Positions 1-10,315 of a stretch of DNA of 64,000 nt are shown here, piece after piece (the stretch's first letter is position 1; each line of letters begins with the position of its first letter). Source of the DNA: Harmothoe impar (Eukaryota > Annelida > Polychaeta > Phyllodocida > Polynoidae); assembly GCA_947462335.1 (NCBI GenBank), contig OX381714.1, positions 60,433,800 through 60,497,799 on the forward strand. Reading direction: 5' to 3'. A program made the translations under genes and the position numbers. The notes beneath the pieces are model-generated. The model was given only the letters and a program-made list of their open reading frames with translations. It made no database searches and had not been told where the DNA came from.

Positions 1-638
1 TTTGTGACCCCATTTACATACAGAATGAATAAAAGAGGCCCCAAGATCGACCCCTGGGGCACTTCAAACAGTACATTTTTATTTGCAGTTTTCACATTAT
101 TCAAGAAAACAGCTTGCTTTCTGTTTTGCAGATAGCTGGCTACCCATGTGAGGAGCATGCCATTTAGCCCCAGGTTTGCCAGTTTCTCAATGAGCAGTGA
201 GTGGTGAATGGAATCAAAAGCCTTACTAAAGTCTACGTAGCAGGCCAAGGTGATCTCCGACTTATCTCGGCTCTCGTACAGTTTGCTTACCAGTGCTTTA
301 ACAGCCTCGGCTGTGCCTCTGCCCTTTACAAAGCCATATTGCTTGGACGATATTAGTCCCAACTCATTCGCTTTGTTGGTGATAAAGTTATGCACTATTT
401 TCTCTATCATTTTGCCAGGTGTTGGCAACAGGCTGACGGGTCTCCAGTTTGCAACTTGGGTTAGAGAGCCTGATTTCGGGATTGGGACGACTGTGGCCTT
501 GGCCCATGTTTCTGGGAATATGCCTTGCCTGATATTGTTATCAAACATGTCGCACAAATGGGGAATAAGATAAAGGAAAGCGTCGTTCAGTACTCTAGCT
601 GAGATCCCATCCAGTCCCGAGGACAGTTCTCTTGAGTG
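1..638 (-). mobile_element. LINE (non-LTR retrotransposon) reverse-transcriptase fragment, running off the left edge
   Basis: Read on the minus strand, about 210 codons stay open from near 638 to base 1. The translation carries LINE reverse-transcriptase landmarks in order: SSGLDGISARVLND, IFPETWAKATVVPIPKSG, NWRPVSLLPTPGKMIEKI, QYGFVKGRGTAEA, the motif A aspartate region YVDFSKAFDSIHHSLL, and the motif B region VPQGSILGPLLFILYVNG. These are the fingers and palm of the polymerase that copies element RNA into a nicked target. The YxDD catalytic motif would lie beyond the left edge, so activity cannot be judged. An in-frame stop sits at 642-644, just outside the region of similarity, so the copy is probably 5'-truncated. 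Its upstream end coincides with the start of the 11.2-kb duplicated block at 638. It belongs to the Jockey/CR1/RTE-type group; I cannot fix the clade. Confidence 0.93.
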
Positions 639-803
639 CATTCAATACACGGATGTTCCTATACAAATGATATTTTGAAAATGTTAAACACTCAATAATA
701 TAATTCCTTTGCAAATGTTCCTATACACATAATTGTTTTAGAAATGTCGCTATACAAATATATAGCCGGGTAAAGGTCCGGGTAAGACCACCTATCCATC
801 ACT

Positions 804-1440
804 CTAGATAGCTTCAATAGGACTGTGGCCTATACCGCTGTGGGCCGGGTCACCCCCCCCCCCCCCCCACACACACACGTAGCTACAGAGGTAACCATAC
901 CAACCCCAGGGGGACGCCTCCCTAGCAACAACAGGTCCGTCACCATGACAACAGGTAGCTACTCCCCCGGGACCAGCGGCACGACCAGCGGCACGTAGGG
1001 CATCAAACATGTACGTCACCATAGTAACCATTGTAACCATAGTAACCGGAGCCAGCACTGGGGCCTGGGTAACAGGACCTTAATCCGGCCCTGACCTGCA
1101 TCATTATACATGCGCATAGCACAATTAACCATTTAAGGGCAATGGTGCAAAAAAAATAGTAACGAGAAACCAACACAAAACTTGATGGATCATGCCATAG
1201 CTTACAGGTATTTGAGCCTCATCAGCTTATTGTCATGATGCGCTCTATAATACCAACACAGAGTTTTGGTGCATCATGACGATCCTTCTCCTCACCATAC
1301 AGGGTTGGTATGATGCATGAATGCAGCCATGACGAGTTACTTGCCAGGGATGCATTCATGCATCATGAAAACAAAGTACATAGCACGCTACAGCACATGC
1401 ACACAGAGCACCCTTTCTGCTTGGCTGCCCATATATCCCT
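804..1440. promoter_or_regulatory. Cluster of RFX/X-box-like inverted motifs (copy 1)
   Basis: Positions 939-952 read GTCACCATGACAAC. Positions 1015-1046 read as overlapping 9-bp steps: GTCACCATAGTAAC, GTAACCATTGTAAC and GTAACCATAGTAAC. Each fits the imperfect-palindrome consensus GTNRCC-N(0-3)-RGYAAC or a close variant, the X-box bound by RFX transcription factors, which drive ciliary genes in animals. A half site CCTAGCAACAACAG precedes them. The group is kept in the duplicate at 14975-15085. The candidate minus-strand exon at 1447-1622 lies next to it, but on that strand the cluster is downstream of the exon, so it is not an obvious promoter. Simple tandem drift of a 9-mer is the main alternative. 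Confidence 0.45.
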
Positions 1441-1446
1441 GCTCAC

Positions 1447-1622
1447 CTGTGTGGAGTACCACGTGTAGCATCCAGGGTACCATCAGCCCACCTCACCCTC
1501 CTCCTGGTGTCACCACCCCTACCACCACCCCTACCACCACCCTCTGCACCACTCCCAGTACTACCAGCACCACCCCCCTCAGCACCACCACTGCCTCCAG
1601 GCCCCCCTCCACAGGTAGCCAT
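1447..1622 (-). CDS. Candidate Gly-rich first coding exon (copy 1), unknown protein
   Basis: On the minus strand an ATG at 1622-1620 opens 58 codons plus two bases and ends at a good donor, CACACAG|GTGAGC. The peptide begins MATCGGGPGGSGG, runs through Gly/Ser/Ala repeats built from a 33-36-bp minisatellite, and ends DTRRRVRWADGTLDATRG. RRVRW resembles the RVxF docking motif for protein phosphatase 1, but that short motif is common. The duplicate exon at 15506-15867 has 62 more codons, keeps the frame and the donor phase, and is otherwise similar. Against coding: the two differences in the non-repetitive 3' part both change the amino acid (V/A and A/P), and I found no convincing next exon. 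On the other strand the same bases encode a Thr-rich stretch. I do not recognise the protein. Confidence 0.35.
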
Positions 1623-1624
1623 GG

Positions 1625-2230
1625 GGAGCAGCTCAAGGTGTAAGGAGCAGCTCCCGGCGTAGGGGAAGCCCCTGGTATATAGTTATATGGAGGAACTGCT
1701 CAGGGAGGGAGTAACATGTAGTTTGGTGGGGAGCAGCTCAGGGTAGGGGCACCCTCTGGTTTATAGTTCTATGAAGAGCGGTTCAGAGAGTGAGTAGTAT
1801 ATATAGTTGTGGAGCTGGTTAGGGAGCAGCTCAAGGTAGGGGAAGCCCCTAGTTTACAGTTCTTTGGAGCGCAGTTCAGGGAGGGGGTAGCGGAGCTGGG
1901 GAGCTGGGTGTGGAGTAGCTCAGGGTATAGGAACCCTTAGTATACAGTCAAGTGGAGAGCAGCGAGTAGTACATAGAGTTGGCATCCTTAGTATACAGCC
2001 ATAGGTATGTGACAGAACTACTCAGAGCATTCCTTTGAATATATAGTTCTGGAGATTCGATAGAGGAGGTCAGAAGGTGAGTAGTATAGTGATGTATAGT
2101 AGCAGTGAGTAGTATAGGGGTGGGGAGCAACTCAGAGTAGGTGCACCCCCTTGTATTATAGGTCTCCTTTGGAGAGCAGCCCAGGAGGCAAGTAGTATAT
2201 ATACAGTTGGCACCCTTAGCATGGCATCCT
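1625..2230. repeat. Degenerate tandem repeat with GAGCAGCTCAGG core (copy 1)
   Basis: A run of imperfect units, roughly 60-95 bp each, repeats words such as GGAGCAGCTCAGGGTAGGGG, CACCCCTAGTATATAGTT and CTATGGAGAGCAG. The equivalent stretch in copy 2 is 15870-16595. It sits immediately 5' of the candidate Gly-rich exon on the minus strand and would be its leader if that exon is real. No other gene signal is visible. Confidence 0.75.
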
Positions 2231-4112
2231 TAATAGGTCCTATATGAGTAATCTTGAACCTGAAGGGCCTTAATCCTCCAAGGGAACTTAATCCTATGAG
2301 TGTACTTAAGCAGGGAACTTGATCTGATAAAGAATCTTATTACGGATGGTAATCCCATGAGAAAACTTGATCCAAATATGGAACTCGATGGGACTTGATC
2401 CTAGAAGGGAATTTAATACTATGAGGGCACATGACTCTATACGTGAATTTGATCCGATGAGAGAACTTAACCATCCAATGACAGAAACCTAGTTAGTAAA
2501 CTTGCTTCAGAGGGATGGCAGTTAATCTTCCCAAGGAACTTGATACTATGGGGGTACTTGATCCTATAAGGAACTTGATCCAATGAGGAGTCTTAATCCT
2601 TAGTCCTCAAAAGGAACTTAATTTTGTATAACAGTTCAGTTCGCTTTGTCCTTTGGACCTCCCCACAGGGGACGGTTACATAACCTGACCACAGCTGGAG
2701 GAGGCTGAAGGGGGCTGGTGAAACCATAACACCATATGTGGGTGGGGTGTGGGTGGTGGGGCTTTATATTAGTAGTCCAGGTGCCAAAGTCCTATTTTGC
2801 AAGAATGATGTTTGGACTTCAAGCACAGATGCACATTACAGCTAATTATTCAAAGCCAAAATAACTTGATCCCAAGAGGGACCTCGATAGATCCTATGAG
2901 GTAACTTGATCCAAAGAGGGAACTTTGATCCTATGTGGGGACTAGATCCTATGAGGGGACTTGATCCAAAGAGGAACTTGATGGATCCAACGCGGGAAAC
3001 TTTATCCCATGAGGGAACTTGATCCTATGTGGGAACTTGTTCCTATGAGTTTGAATTTAATCCTATGAGTGAGCGTAATCCTCAAAGGAAACTTGATCAA
3101 ACAAGGGAACTTGGCTCTATGACAGAAGCTGATCCTTAGAGGAAACTTAATCCAAAGATGGAACTTGGCGGATCCAAAGAGGGAACTTGATCCAATGAGG
3201 GAACTTGACGGAAGATAGAACTTAATTTCCAATAAGTGAACTTGATCCTATGGGGGAACCAGAACTTGATGGATCCCATGAGGGAGTTTGAGGATCCAAA
3301 GAGGAAACTTGATGGATCCTATGAGGGGACTTGATTGATCCAAAGAGGAAACTTTGATCATATGAAGGAACTCTGATCCTATGACAGGACGTTGATAGAA
3401 CCTTGATCCTATGAGGGAACTTTGATAGATCCAAAGAGGGAACTTAATGGATCCTATATGAGGATACTTTAGTGTTGACTGACAACACTAGCAGCACCTA
3501 CATGCCAGTAGTGGGCAGCACACAGTGGAGGGGCTGAGTAGCTCCCAAGAGGGAACTTGATGGATACAAATAGGGAACTTAATAGATCAATTTCAAAAGA
3601 GGAAACTTGATGGATCCAATGAGGGAACTTGATAAATCCAAAGAGGGAACTTTCATCCTATGAGTGTACTTAATCCTATAAAGGAACTTGATGGGTCCTA
3701 ATCCTCCCAGGTAACTTAATCGTATGAAGGAACTTGGATCCAAAGGCAACTTGATAGATCCAAAGAGGGAGCTTGGTGCTATCAGAGTACTTGAGTAGAT
3801 CAGGGTATAAGGGTACTTGTCAGATACCAGTGGCAGCACCTACACCCCAGTACTAAGCATCTCCCAAGAGCCTAGAGGGAACTTGATGGATCAATTTCAA
3901 AAGAGGGAAGTTCATGGATCCAAAGAGGGAACTTTGATCCCATGTGTGAACTTGATCCTATGAGGGGACTCATTAATCCCATGAGTAAACTTGATCCAAA
4001 GAGAAACTTGATGATTAGGGATATTAATGGGTCCTATAAGGGAACTTGATGCTATGAGGGTACTTGATGCAACGAGGGAACTTGATGCTATGAGGGTACT
4101 TTATTGTTGTCC
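2230..4112. repeat. Degenerate 18-bp satellite, GAACTTGATCCTATGAGG (copy 1)
   Basis: About a hundred imperfect copies of GAACTTGATCCTATGAGG and variants (GAACTTGATCCAAAGAGG, GGAACTTGATGGATCC) fill this stretch. Because the period is divisible by three, several frames stay open and translate to hexapeptides of the LDPMRE type or, on the other strand, to FPHRIK-like repeats; I regard these as by-products. A small unique patch near 2650-2850 interrupts it. The copy 2 array (16595-17845) is about 630 bp shorter, so copy number differs between duplicates. Confidence 0.9.
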
Positions 4113-4334
4113 GATACCAGTAGCAGCACCAACACCCCAGTAGTGAGCAGCTCATGGTAGGAGGGGCTGAGCAGTTCCTGGTACTGCGCAGTGTGGAGAC
4201 ACAACAGGGCCACCAGGCAGGCTGAGTCAACCCCTGACTCACTCCCTCCCACCTCCTCCTCCACCCATAGCATCTAACCCTCACGGGGCAGCAGGATCTT
4301 TTCAAGTTTCTTGTTCATTTGTCATTATAATGCC

Positions 4335-4568
4335 TTAACTCATTGAGGCCAGATGTGGCTAAAAAAGGAAATTTGTGGTCATGATGCACCAATGCAGCCC
4401 AGCGAGTAGCTCGCTGGGCTGCATTGGTGCGTCTTGCCGACCCTTCGGGAGTGTCTCAAACCAATATGGTCATCATAATGCTTAAATGCAGCACTGGCAA
4501 GTTACTCACCAGGGCTGCGTTCAGGCATCATGACGACCTAGGGTATGATGCATTATGCCAAGGGTTAA
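4335..4568. mobile_element. TTAA-flanked double-palindrome MITE, copy 1 of the duplicate pair
   Basis: TTAA at 4335-4338 and 4565-4568 bracket two palindromic modules, each a stem of the type GCATTSRTGC around a central CTCGCTGGGC or ACTCACCAGGG. The left terminus is degraded (TTAACTCATTGAGG). In the duplicate the same element at 18087-18338 keeps TTAACCCTTTGAGG and CCTTAAAGGGTTAA ends. Confidence 0.7.
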
Positions 4569-4837
4569 TGTATTACTCGCTAGCGCTGCATCGGTGTATC
4601 ATGACGATGTGTGTGCCTTGCATGGTGCATGCATGCATTGGGAGGTTACTAACTGCTGTTTCATTCATGTATCACACTGAAGGCCATAGTGGATTAAAAC
4701 AGCATGTTGCCCTTAAAGGGTTAAGTACCAGCCTCAGAATTTGTCCCCTACACCCCCCCCCCACACACACACATACATACACAGTGTGTCGCAGAAATAC
4801 GTCATACTTACAGGTACTGCGACGTACAAACCATACC

Positions 4838-5512
4838 CAGGGTTCCCACTATTTTTCAGTCACAGTTTTGACTGATATTCAACTGACTTCTAACTGACAA
4901 ATATTTCTTTCAACTGATGAATTTAGGTGAAAACGGAAAAAGGACTGCTAGTCCTTACCATACACAACCACTGAATGCCTTGTTGACAAGGCTCACTATG
5001 CTGATGTGTACCATGGTTACCCAGTGGCTCTGGCCAATCAGAGTCCAGGGATTTAGTCTATGACCTCACTTCCTATAAGCAATCTCCTAGCAGAGTGTTG
5101 CTGGACTTCCTAATATGGCAAACTATCTTAGAGCAGATGTCTAGGACTTTGGAAAATTTATGTGAAGATCATGTGGGCCCATTGAAATAAGAAAGGGGGG
5201 ATAGGGCATATCTGACACTGGTGATAGTGCAGTGTGGGTGGTACAGTTAGTGGAATAATCCGTCATCCCAACTGATGAATTTAGCGCCTCGATTCCCACC
5301 CCATGGATAACATTTCTCCAATAACCGCCTCTAAAATCAAATAGTGCATAATAGTACATTTTTGCTCAAAATATTTGTTAACTGACTTTTAACTGACATT
5401 TTCTTAAATATATAGATACAACTGACACTATATTCTTTTTTAAACTGACATTTAACTGACTTTTAAAGCAAATGAAACAAAACTGACTTTTAACTGACGG
5501 GTGGGAACCCGG
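4838..5512. mobile_element. hAT-like nonautonomous element with AACTGAC repeats, interrupted by a later insertion
   Basis: Ends are CAGGGTTCCCACTATTTTT on the left and GACGGGTGGGAACCCGG on the right, an imperfect terminal inverted repeat of the CAGGG type usual for hAT elements. Flanks CCATACC and CCACACC match at six of seven bases. The interior repeats AACTGACTTTTAACTGACA on the right and its relatives on the left. The duplicate at 18597-18882 has better ends (CAGGGTTCTCAC and GTGGGAACCCTG) and lacks the insertion at 4927-5268. Confidence 0.65.
4927..5284. mobile_element. 342-bp insertion with 16-bp target-site duplication, present only in copy 1
   Basis: CAACTGATGAATTTAG occurs at 4911-4926 and again at 5269-5284, enclosing 342 bp that copy 2 lacks. 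The empty site in copy 2 reads CAACTGACAACTTTAG near 18660. A 16-bp duplication is typical of target-primed retroposition. I see no clear poly-A tail and no RNA polymerase III promoter boxes, so the element class is unknown. It postdates the split of the two copies or was lost from one. Confidence 0.75.
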
Positions 5513-5639
5513 CCACACCGCATCAGGCAGCAGACTTCATATATCATGGATTGGAGGGGGAGGACTTTCTATGGAGCTAAATATAAATCAATCTGGTTAG
5601 ACTGTGTTTGTCCCAGACTTGGTATGAGTCAGTGATGGT

Positions 5640-5910
<271 letters not shown>

Positions 5911-5929
5911 TATCGTATGGGGAGTCACC

Positions 5930-6550
5930 CATGTTGTAAAGAGCTTGTCAATAGAAGTTCTGTAAAGTCATTTTTTATATCTCAACTTTAGGGGCTGATA
6001 GATCTATCTGTTGCAAAATACAAGACGTGCCATTTGAGAGTGTGTGCAACAAATATGTCATTTGTAAATCGTATGTCTATAGTGAGCTAATCATATTACT
6101 TTATTACTCACTGATACACAATAGGTATATCATGGGGACCCGACTGTCTGTCAGGATATGACCTATGAGGGTATTTAGGCCTCCATACTGCTTTGATCCT
6201 GATCGTCATGATACAGTCCTGGGTAGTGAGGGCCGCATTCAGAAATCACGACGACTCGTTGATCCATGCATAATGCAAACTCTCCGGATCTGTATCAACC
6301 CCATAGCATGATTGGATGCCGCAATGGCTAGTTATTAGCCAGGGCTGCATGCGCATTCATGTATCAAGGGTATGATGCATTAAAGCACCATAATCAATCA
6401 CACCCTCAATTAACAGGCGCTAAACGCTACAAGTTCAACTCAGTTAGAAATGTGAATCGATCCCCCATGAGGGGAGCCAATACCAGGTGATCCATTACAC
6501 CCCCCCCCTCCAGCTCTGAGTTCCACCCCCTTCCACCAACAACCTGCTAG
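5930..6550. other. No gene; contains a decayed copy of the double-palindrome MITE (about 6165-6390)
   Basis: The stretch 6165-6390 preserves phrases of the MITE family (GATCGTCATGAT, GGGCCGCATTCAGAAATCACGACGAC, AGGGCTGCATGCGCATTCATGTATC, GATGCATTAAAG) without intact termini. A C tract lies at 6500-6509. Nothing else is recognisable. Confidence 0.6.
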
Positions 6551-6647
6551 CCAGTTGTGTTCCTGTGGTGGCAGGTTCTGTGTGTGTCAAATCTGGTTGT
6601 ATGCCCTTTGTACATGTAAACAAAAATTGAATAAACATGAAAGTATG

Positions 6648-6840
6648 ATAATACACTTATTTTTTCTCATTGCAAGAAAACAAGATAAATCATCTTGTTT
6701 GACAAAACAACTAGTTTTAAGAAAACTTAAAGAAAAATATTTTCTCAATACAGCTTTATTTATCTTATTTTCCGCCAGGCGAGTTAATTTATCTTGTTTT
6801 CTTGAAATGAGAAAAGTATTTTTGGCTGTGTATTTTCTAG
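6648..6840. mobile_element. AT-rich inverted-repeat element with AAGAAAACAAGATAAAT arms
   Basis: TTTTTCTCATTGCAAGAAAA followed by CAAGATAAAT on the left matches inversely ATTTATCTTGTTTTCTTGAAATGAGAAAA on the right. An inner inverted pair AAACAAGATAAATCATCTTGTTT adds a second hairpin. The copy 2 version at 19878-20036 has lost about 30 bp at the right arm. Length and structure fit a nonautonomous DNA transposon; the superfamily is unclear. Confidence 0.65.
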
Positions 6841-6899
6841 GTCATATTAGCAGCAAAAAGAAAACACAGATAGCCGTGGTACCATCTACTATGTGTATG

Positions 6900-7890
6900 G
6901 TATAAACGACAGTATGATGATGATTGATGAACCAAAGTGACTGTTGTGTGTTTGATACCGTAAACACTGTAGTATTTGTAATGTTATCACTCGGTTATCG
7001 GGACTGGGAGGGTGTAGAGGATCGGGGGCTTCTCCATATATCAGTGAATGGTTGATCAAAGCACGGCGTGACAGAACCCATCTTCTGAATAGTTGGATCC
7101 GGATGTTGGATGTGGCCGCTGAAGAAAAACCCTCATGTCTGTCATGTTCTCTTTTAGAACTTTCAGAGTTCTCTTTCTGTAGATTCATTAGAATCTGAGG
7201 CGTATTGTTTAATGCCTTAATCACCCTAAACGATAACTCAATAACCAATATTAGATACGCCAAGTTAAGGGTTGAGTTCATTTGAAATTCATTTGTTTAG
7301 ATTGTCTGAAATAGGCCCCAGGGCCTGTCTGCTGGCTACAGCATCTCGCAGAGTTCATTGATATGTTATTATGAATAATATACAATTCCCTTGAGAGAAC
7401 ATTAATATGTTGCTCTACTCTGTATCATGATGACCAATGAGAATATCCTTGGTCAAGATGAGACACTATCATTATCAAATATTTAACATAAAAAAAAGTA
7501 TACCGGTACAAATAATAAGCAAAATACAGTTTTGCTCCGAGGGGAACTTGTTTGATACACCATTATGTATACACTCATGTTCCACTCATTTCTTAACGCC
7601 GAGTCATAGTCATGCACTTGAATGATATACAGTGGGCATTTTAAGAAATATTGATATAAATTTGATCCTGGGTCAAATATTGACAAGTATGTATTGAAGG
7701 CAGAAGGTATGCACTGACCCCCATATGTACAAGTTATAAGCCGGAATATATTCTATTGGCTGTATATTGTTATGGCTTTGATCCCCCCCCCCCCCCACAC
7801 ACACACACAATATAGGTCATGTGGTCCGTGTGGTATTCCCTGATCTATATCGAGGCTGTACCGAGGTACCATCACACTGCACGCGATAAG
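6900..7890. other. Unique intergenic or intronic sequence, no feature supported
   Basis: Highly similar to 20095-21068 in the duplicate, with few substitutions. Longest ORF on the minus strand is 130 codons (6889-7281); its copy 2 counterpart is cut to 85 codons, so it is not conserved as a frame. A C tract and CA run lie at 7784-7810. Confidence 0.6.
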
Positions 7891-7892
7891 CA

Positions 7893-8130
7893 TTAACCCT
7901 GTAAGGACGGTATAATGATTTAATGTATCATATCCTTGGTCATCATAATGCATGAATGCCAGTAACTCGCCAGGGCTTTTAAGCATTATGCCGACCCTAT
8001 GGGGTTGAGACACTCCAATAGGGTTGGCTTGATGCACCAATGCGGCCCACGTGAGTAACTCGCCAGGGCTGCAGTGGTGCATCATGACGATAAATGTCAT
8101 CTTTAGCGACATCTGTCCTTAAAGGGTCAA
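7893..8130. mobile_element. TTAA-flanked double-palindrome MITE, nearly full length
   Basis: Begins TTAACCCTGTAAGGACGG and ends CTGTCCTTAAAGGGTCAA (TTAA mutated to TCAA). Two palindromic modules are present: one at about 7945-7995 with GCCAGTAACTCGCCAGGGC, the second at about 8030-8090 with GTGAGTAACTCGCCAGGGC. The spacer CCTATGGGGTTGAGACACTCC is shared with most family members. The orthologous element in copy 2 is at 21069-21298 and keeps both TTAA ends. Confidence 0.85.
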
Positions 8131-8655
8131 CATGGCTATGTGTGGCGGGGGAGGAGGGGCAGGCAGAGAGGTACTTGGTAGAAACACAGACTGTGTATAT
8201 ATCATTACTCATAATATCAATCATGAGATACTCCGAAAAGATATCAAAATGAAAGTCTGAATGTGAAGTTTTGTTCTTGGCGGATCATGCGGGTCGATAG
8301 GTACTTTATCTCATGGTGACATAAATGTTCTTCTGCTAATCGTGCTTTGTGTTAATCCACGGGGCTACCAGGAACCACAAGGTCAAGTACCCACACCATG
8401 CCATTAAAGTATATACAGTGTATAGATCTGCATATCATACTACATACAAGTGAGAAATATTATGTTATGAGGGCTGTGCTTGATATAACCTTAGCCTTTT
8501 ATAGCGCATAAGAATTTACCTCTTACTATAGTATTCAGGATTTCAAAGGTAAGCTTTTATGTAAGTGGATTTCGCTCCCGTCTCAAGGATGGAGAGTATT
8601 AAACTATTATGTGCCTTTACTGCACGTCTAGCTGTCAGTCTGACTGCTACGTGCT
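8131..8655. other. Unique sequence, no feature supported
   Basis: Matches 21299-21900 in the duplicate with several small indels. No conserved frame, RNA structure or repeat unit stands out. Confidence 0.5.
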
Positions 8656-8656
8656 T

Positions 8657-8870
8657 TAACCCTTTAAGAACAGTATAGTGTTTGAATACACCATGGCTTT
8701 TGTCGGAGCAATACATGAATGCAGTCCTAGAACATATTGAATTCCTGCACATGCCGATCCTAAGCACTCGTGAAGGTTCGGCATAATGTACCAATGCTGA
8801 GCCGGCGAGTTATTTACTTGCCAGAGCTACAATGGTGCATCATGATGATAAATGGTGCCTTGAGTCAATC
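8657..8870. mobile_element. Right-truncated double-palindrome MITE
   Basis: Starts TTTAACCCTTTAAGAACAG and contains CCGGCGAGTTATTTACTTGCCAG inside a palindromic module, then GCATCATGATGATAAATGG. The right terminus is not recognisable. The copy 2 relative runs from about 21898 to 22190 and has a short internal repeat of CCAATGCTGTGCCGGCGAG. Confidence 0.6.
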
Positions 8871-8879
8871 ATGCCCAGC

Positions 8880-9640
8880 GCAATGTTTACTGTCCTGTCA
8901 GTGAGTGGGAACGAACCGGTACTCGGGAGTTGGGGGTTCCCCCGAGCTTGGTATAATGTTGTATTATACTCAACCATTAGCATACCTTTTATAAGTACCT
9001 TTCCGAACAGCTGTTCCTTGCCAACTACTGTGTGTCTTCCAGTTCTACATGGAGAAGGGGATGGACAGTGGAGTGCTATTTTATCAGAGCGTGGGAGGGA
9101 GTAAGTCAGCCTTAGGTATACCAACAAAGAGGTTTCCGAACGGCCCTAGTGTGTCCCAGTTTGCCCTCACCTCCCCCTGTCCTGTCTATATAAACACACA
9201 GCATCCACCAGTCATGGTTATATCATTCCACCAATATGACCAATCACTTGTATTATAGACTCTCCTGATCTAAATATGTCATGTATATACTCTTGCCATT
9301 TTCAAATAGCTTCCCTCCTATATAAAACACACATTTATCCATCACTGCTGGTACTGCTACCCATCTTCCCATAACCAGATAACAAGACAGACTTTTATAT
9401 TTGAGACCCCACTATAAAACCCTATATGGGGCCTATACATGTATGTATGTTTATTCTGCTAGGTCCCATTGGAACTTCTGTCCCTCCCCCATACACGACG
9501 AAAGTACCCGTGACATAAACACAATGTCATATCCACACATGCATCCACAATATGCATATATGCACCCCACCCCTCTACCAAATCACACATGTGCCCCATA
9601 CATTCATGATGCCTAACCTGTACTAGCAATAACTACTATC
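8880..9640. other. Unique sequence of the duplicated block, no supported gene
   Basis: Matches 22587-23395 in copy 2. Overlapping ORFs of 70-95 codons appear on both strands, but they are shifted or broken between copies. CA-rich and pyrimidine-rich patches are frequent from 9460 on. Confidence 0.5.
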
Positions 9641-10235
9641 TGATGGTTATAAGGCTTACCATACACGTTGATACATAGATGTACAGAGAAGAGCAAGACC
9701 ATAACAACAACCCTACTATAGAGTACTAGTAGTTGTACATGCCTCGTCCCCCATCACTACACTGTCTCATTCTCACAATATATACATACATTGTATATCC
9801 ACCCCACCCCTTGAACTAAATCACACATGTGACCAAATGAGCCCCAACATAGACTAGCATTTACCCTAAAAAAAAAGGGCTTCCAATACACGTTGATACA
9901 TAGATGTACAGAGAAGAGCAGGACCATAACAACAACCCTACAGAGTACATCAGTATTGCCTCCCTCCATGCCCCGTCCCCCATCACTGGTACTGGTACAG
10001 TGGTGTCTGCCACCCTTCTCCGGTACCCTCATCACTAGCAGTCTCTCCCCTCTGATGGCTATAAGGCTTCTCACACTAGTTAATACAGAGATGTACAGAG
10101 AATATCCTGACCAAAACACAACACCCTACTGAGTCTGAGTACACCAGTACTCCCTCCCTCCATGCCCCGTCCCCCATCACTACCCTGATACTACCAGTGG
10201 TGTCAGTCACCCTCCTCCTGCACCCCCTCACCACC
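9640..10235. repeat. Tandem repeat of about 190-225 bp, three units (copy 1)
   Basis: The phrase GATGTACAGAGA recurs at about 9679, 9903 and 10090, each time followed by GAGCA or ATATCCTGACC, then a C-rich CCCCRTCCCCCATCACT segment, then CTCTGATGGYTATAAGGCTTC. Copy 2 carries four units at 23395-24220, so one unit was gained or lost after duplication. Confidence 0.8.
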
Positions 10236-10238
10236 CAC

Positions 10239-10315
10239 CTGTGCACTCCTGCCGCCCCGGTACCTCCTCCAGTAGGGGCCTGGTCCCCTCCTCCTTCCTC
10301 CATGGTGTAAAGGGT
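10239..10315 (-). CDS. Candidate small exon with strong Kozak ATG (copy 1), unknown protein
   Basis: On the minus strand a splice-acceptor-like CTCACCACTACAG precedes ACCCTTTACACCATGGAGG. The ATG at 10303-10301 lies in an ACCATGG context. Twenty-one codons encode MEEGGGDQAPTGGGTGAAGV and H, then a donor-like CACAG|GTGGGT. In copy 2 the same 65 bp (24226-24290) differ at one position, which is synonymous, while the adjacent 18 bases differ at three. That pattern favours coding but the sample is tiny. The segment is short and Gly-rich, and no partner exon is identified. It could instead be GC-rich repeat sequence. Confidence 0.3.

Noticed and set aside
250..573. 107-codon plus-strand ORF
   Set aside because: It is antisense to the LINE reverse-transcriptase reading frame, which carries all the recognisable motifs.
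6889..7281. 130-codon minus-strand ORF in unique sequence
   Set aside because: The frame is shortened in the duplicate despite about 98% nucleotide identity, and no domain is visible.
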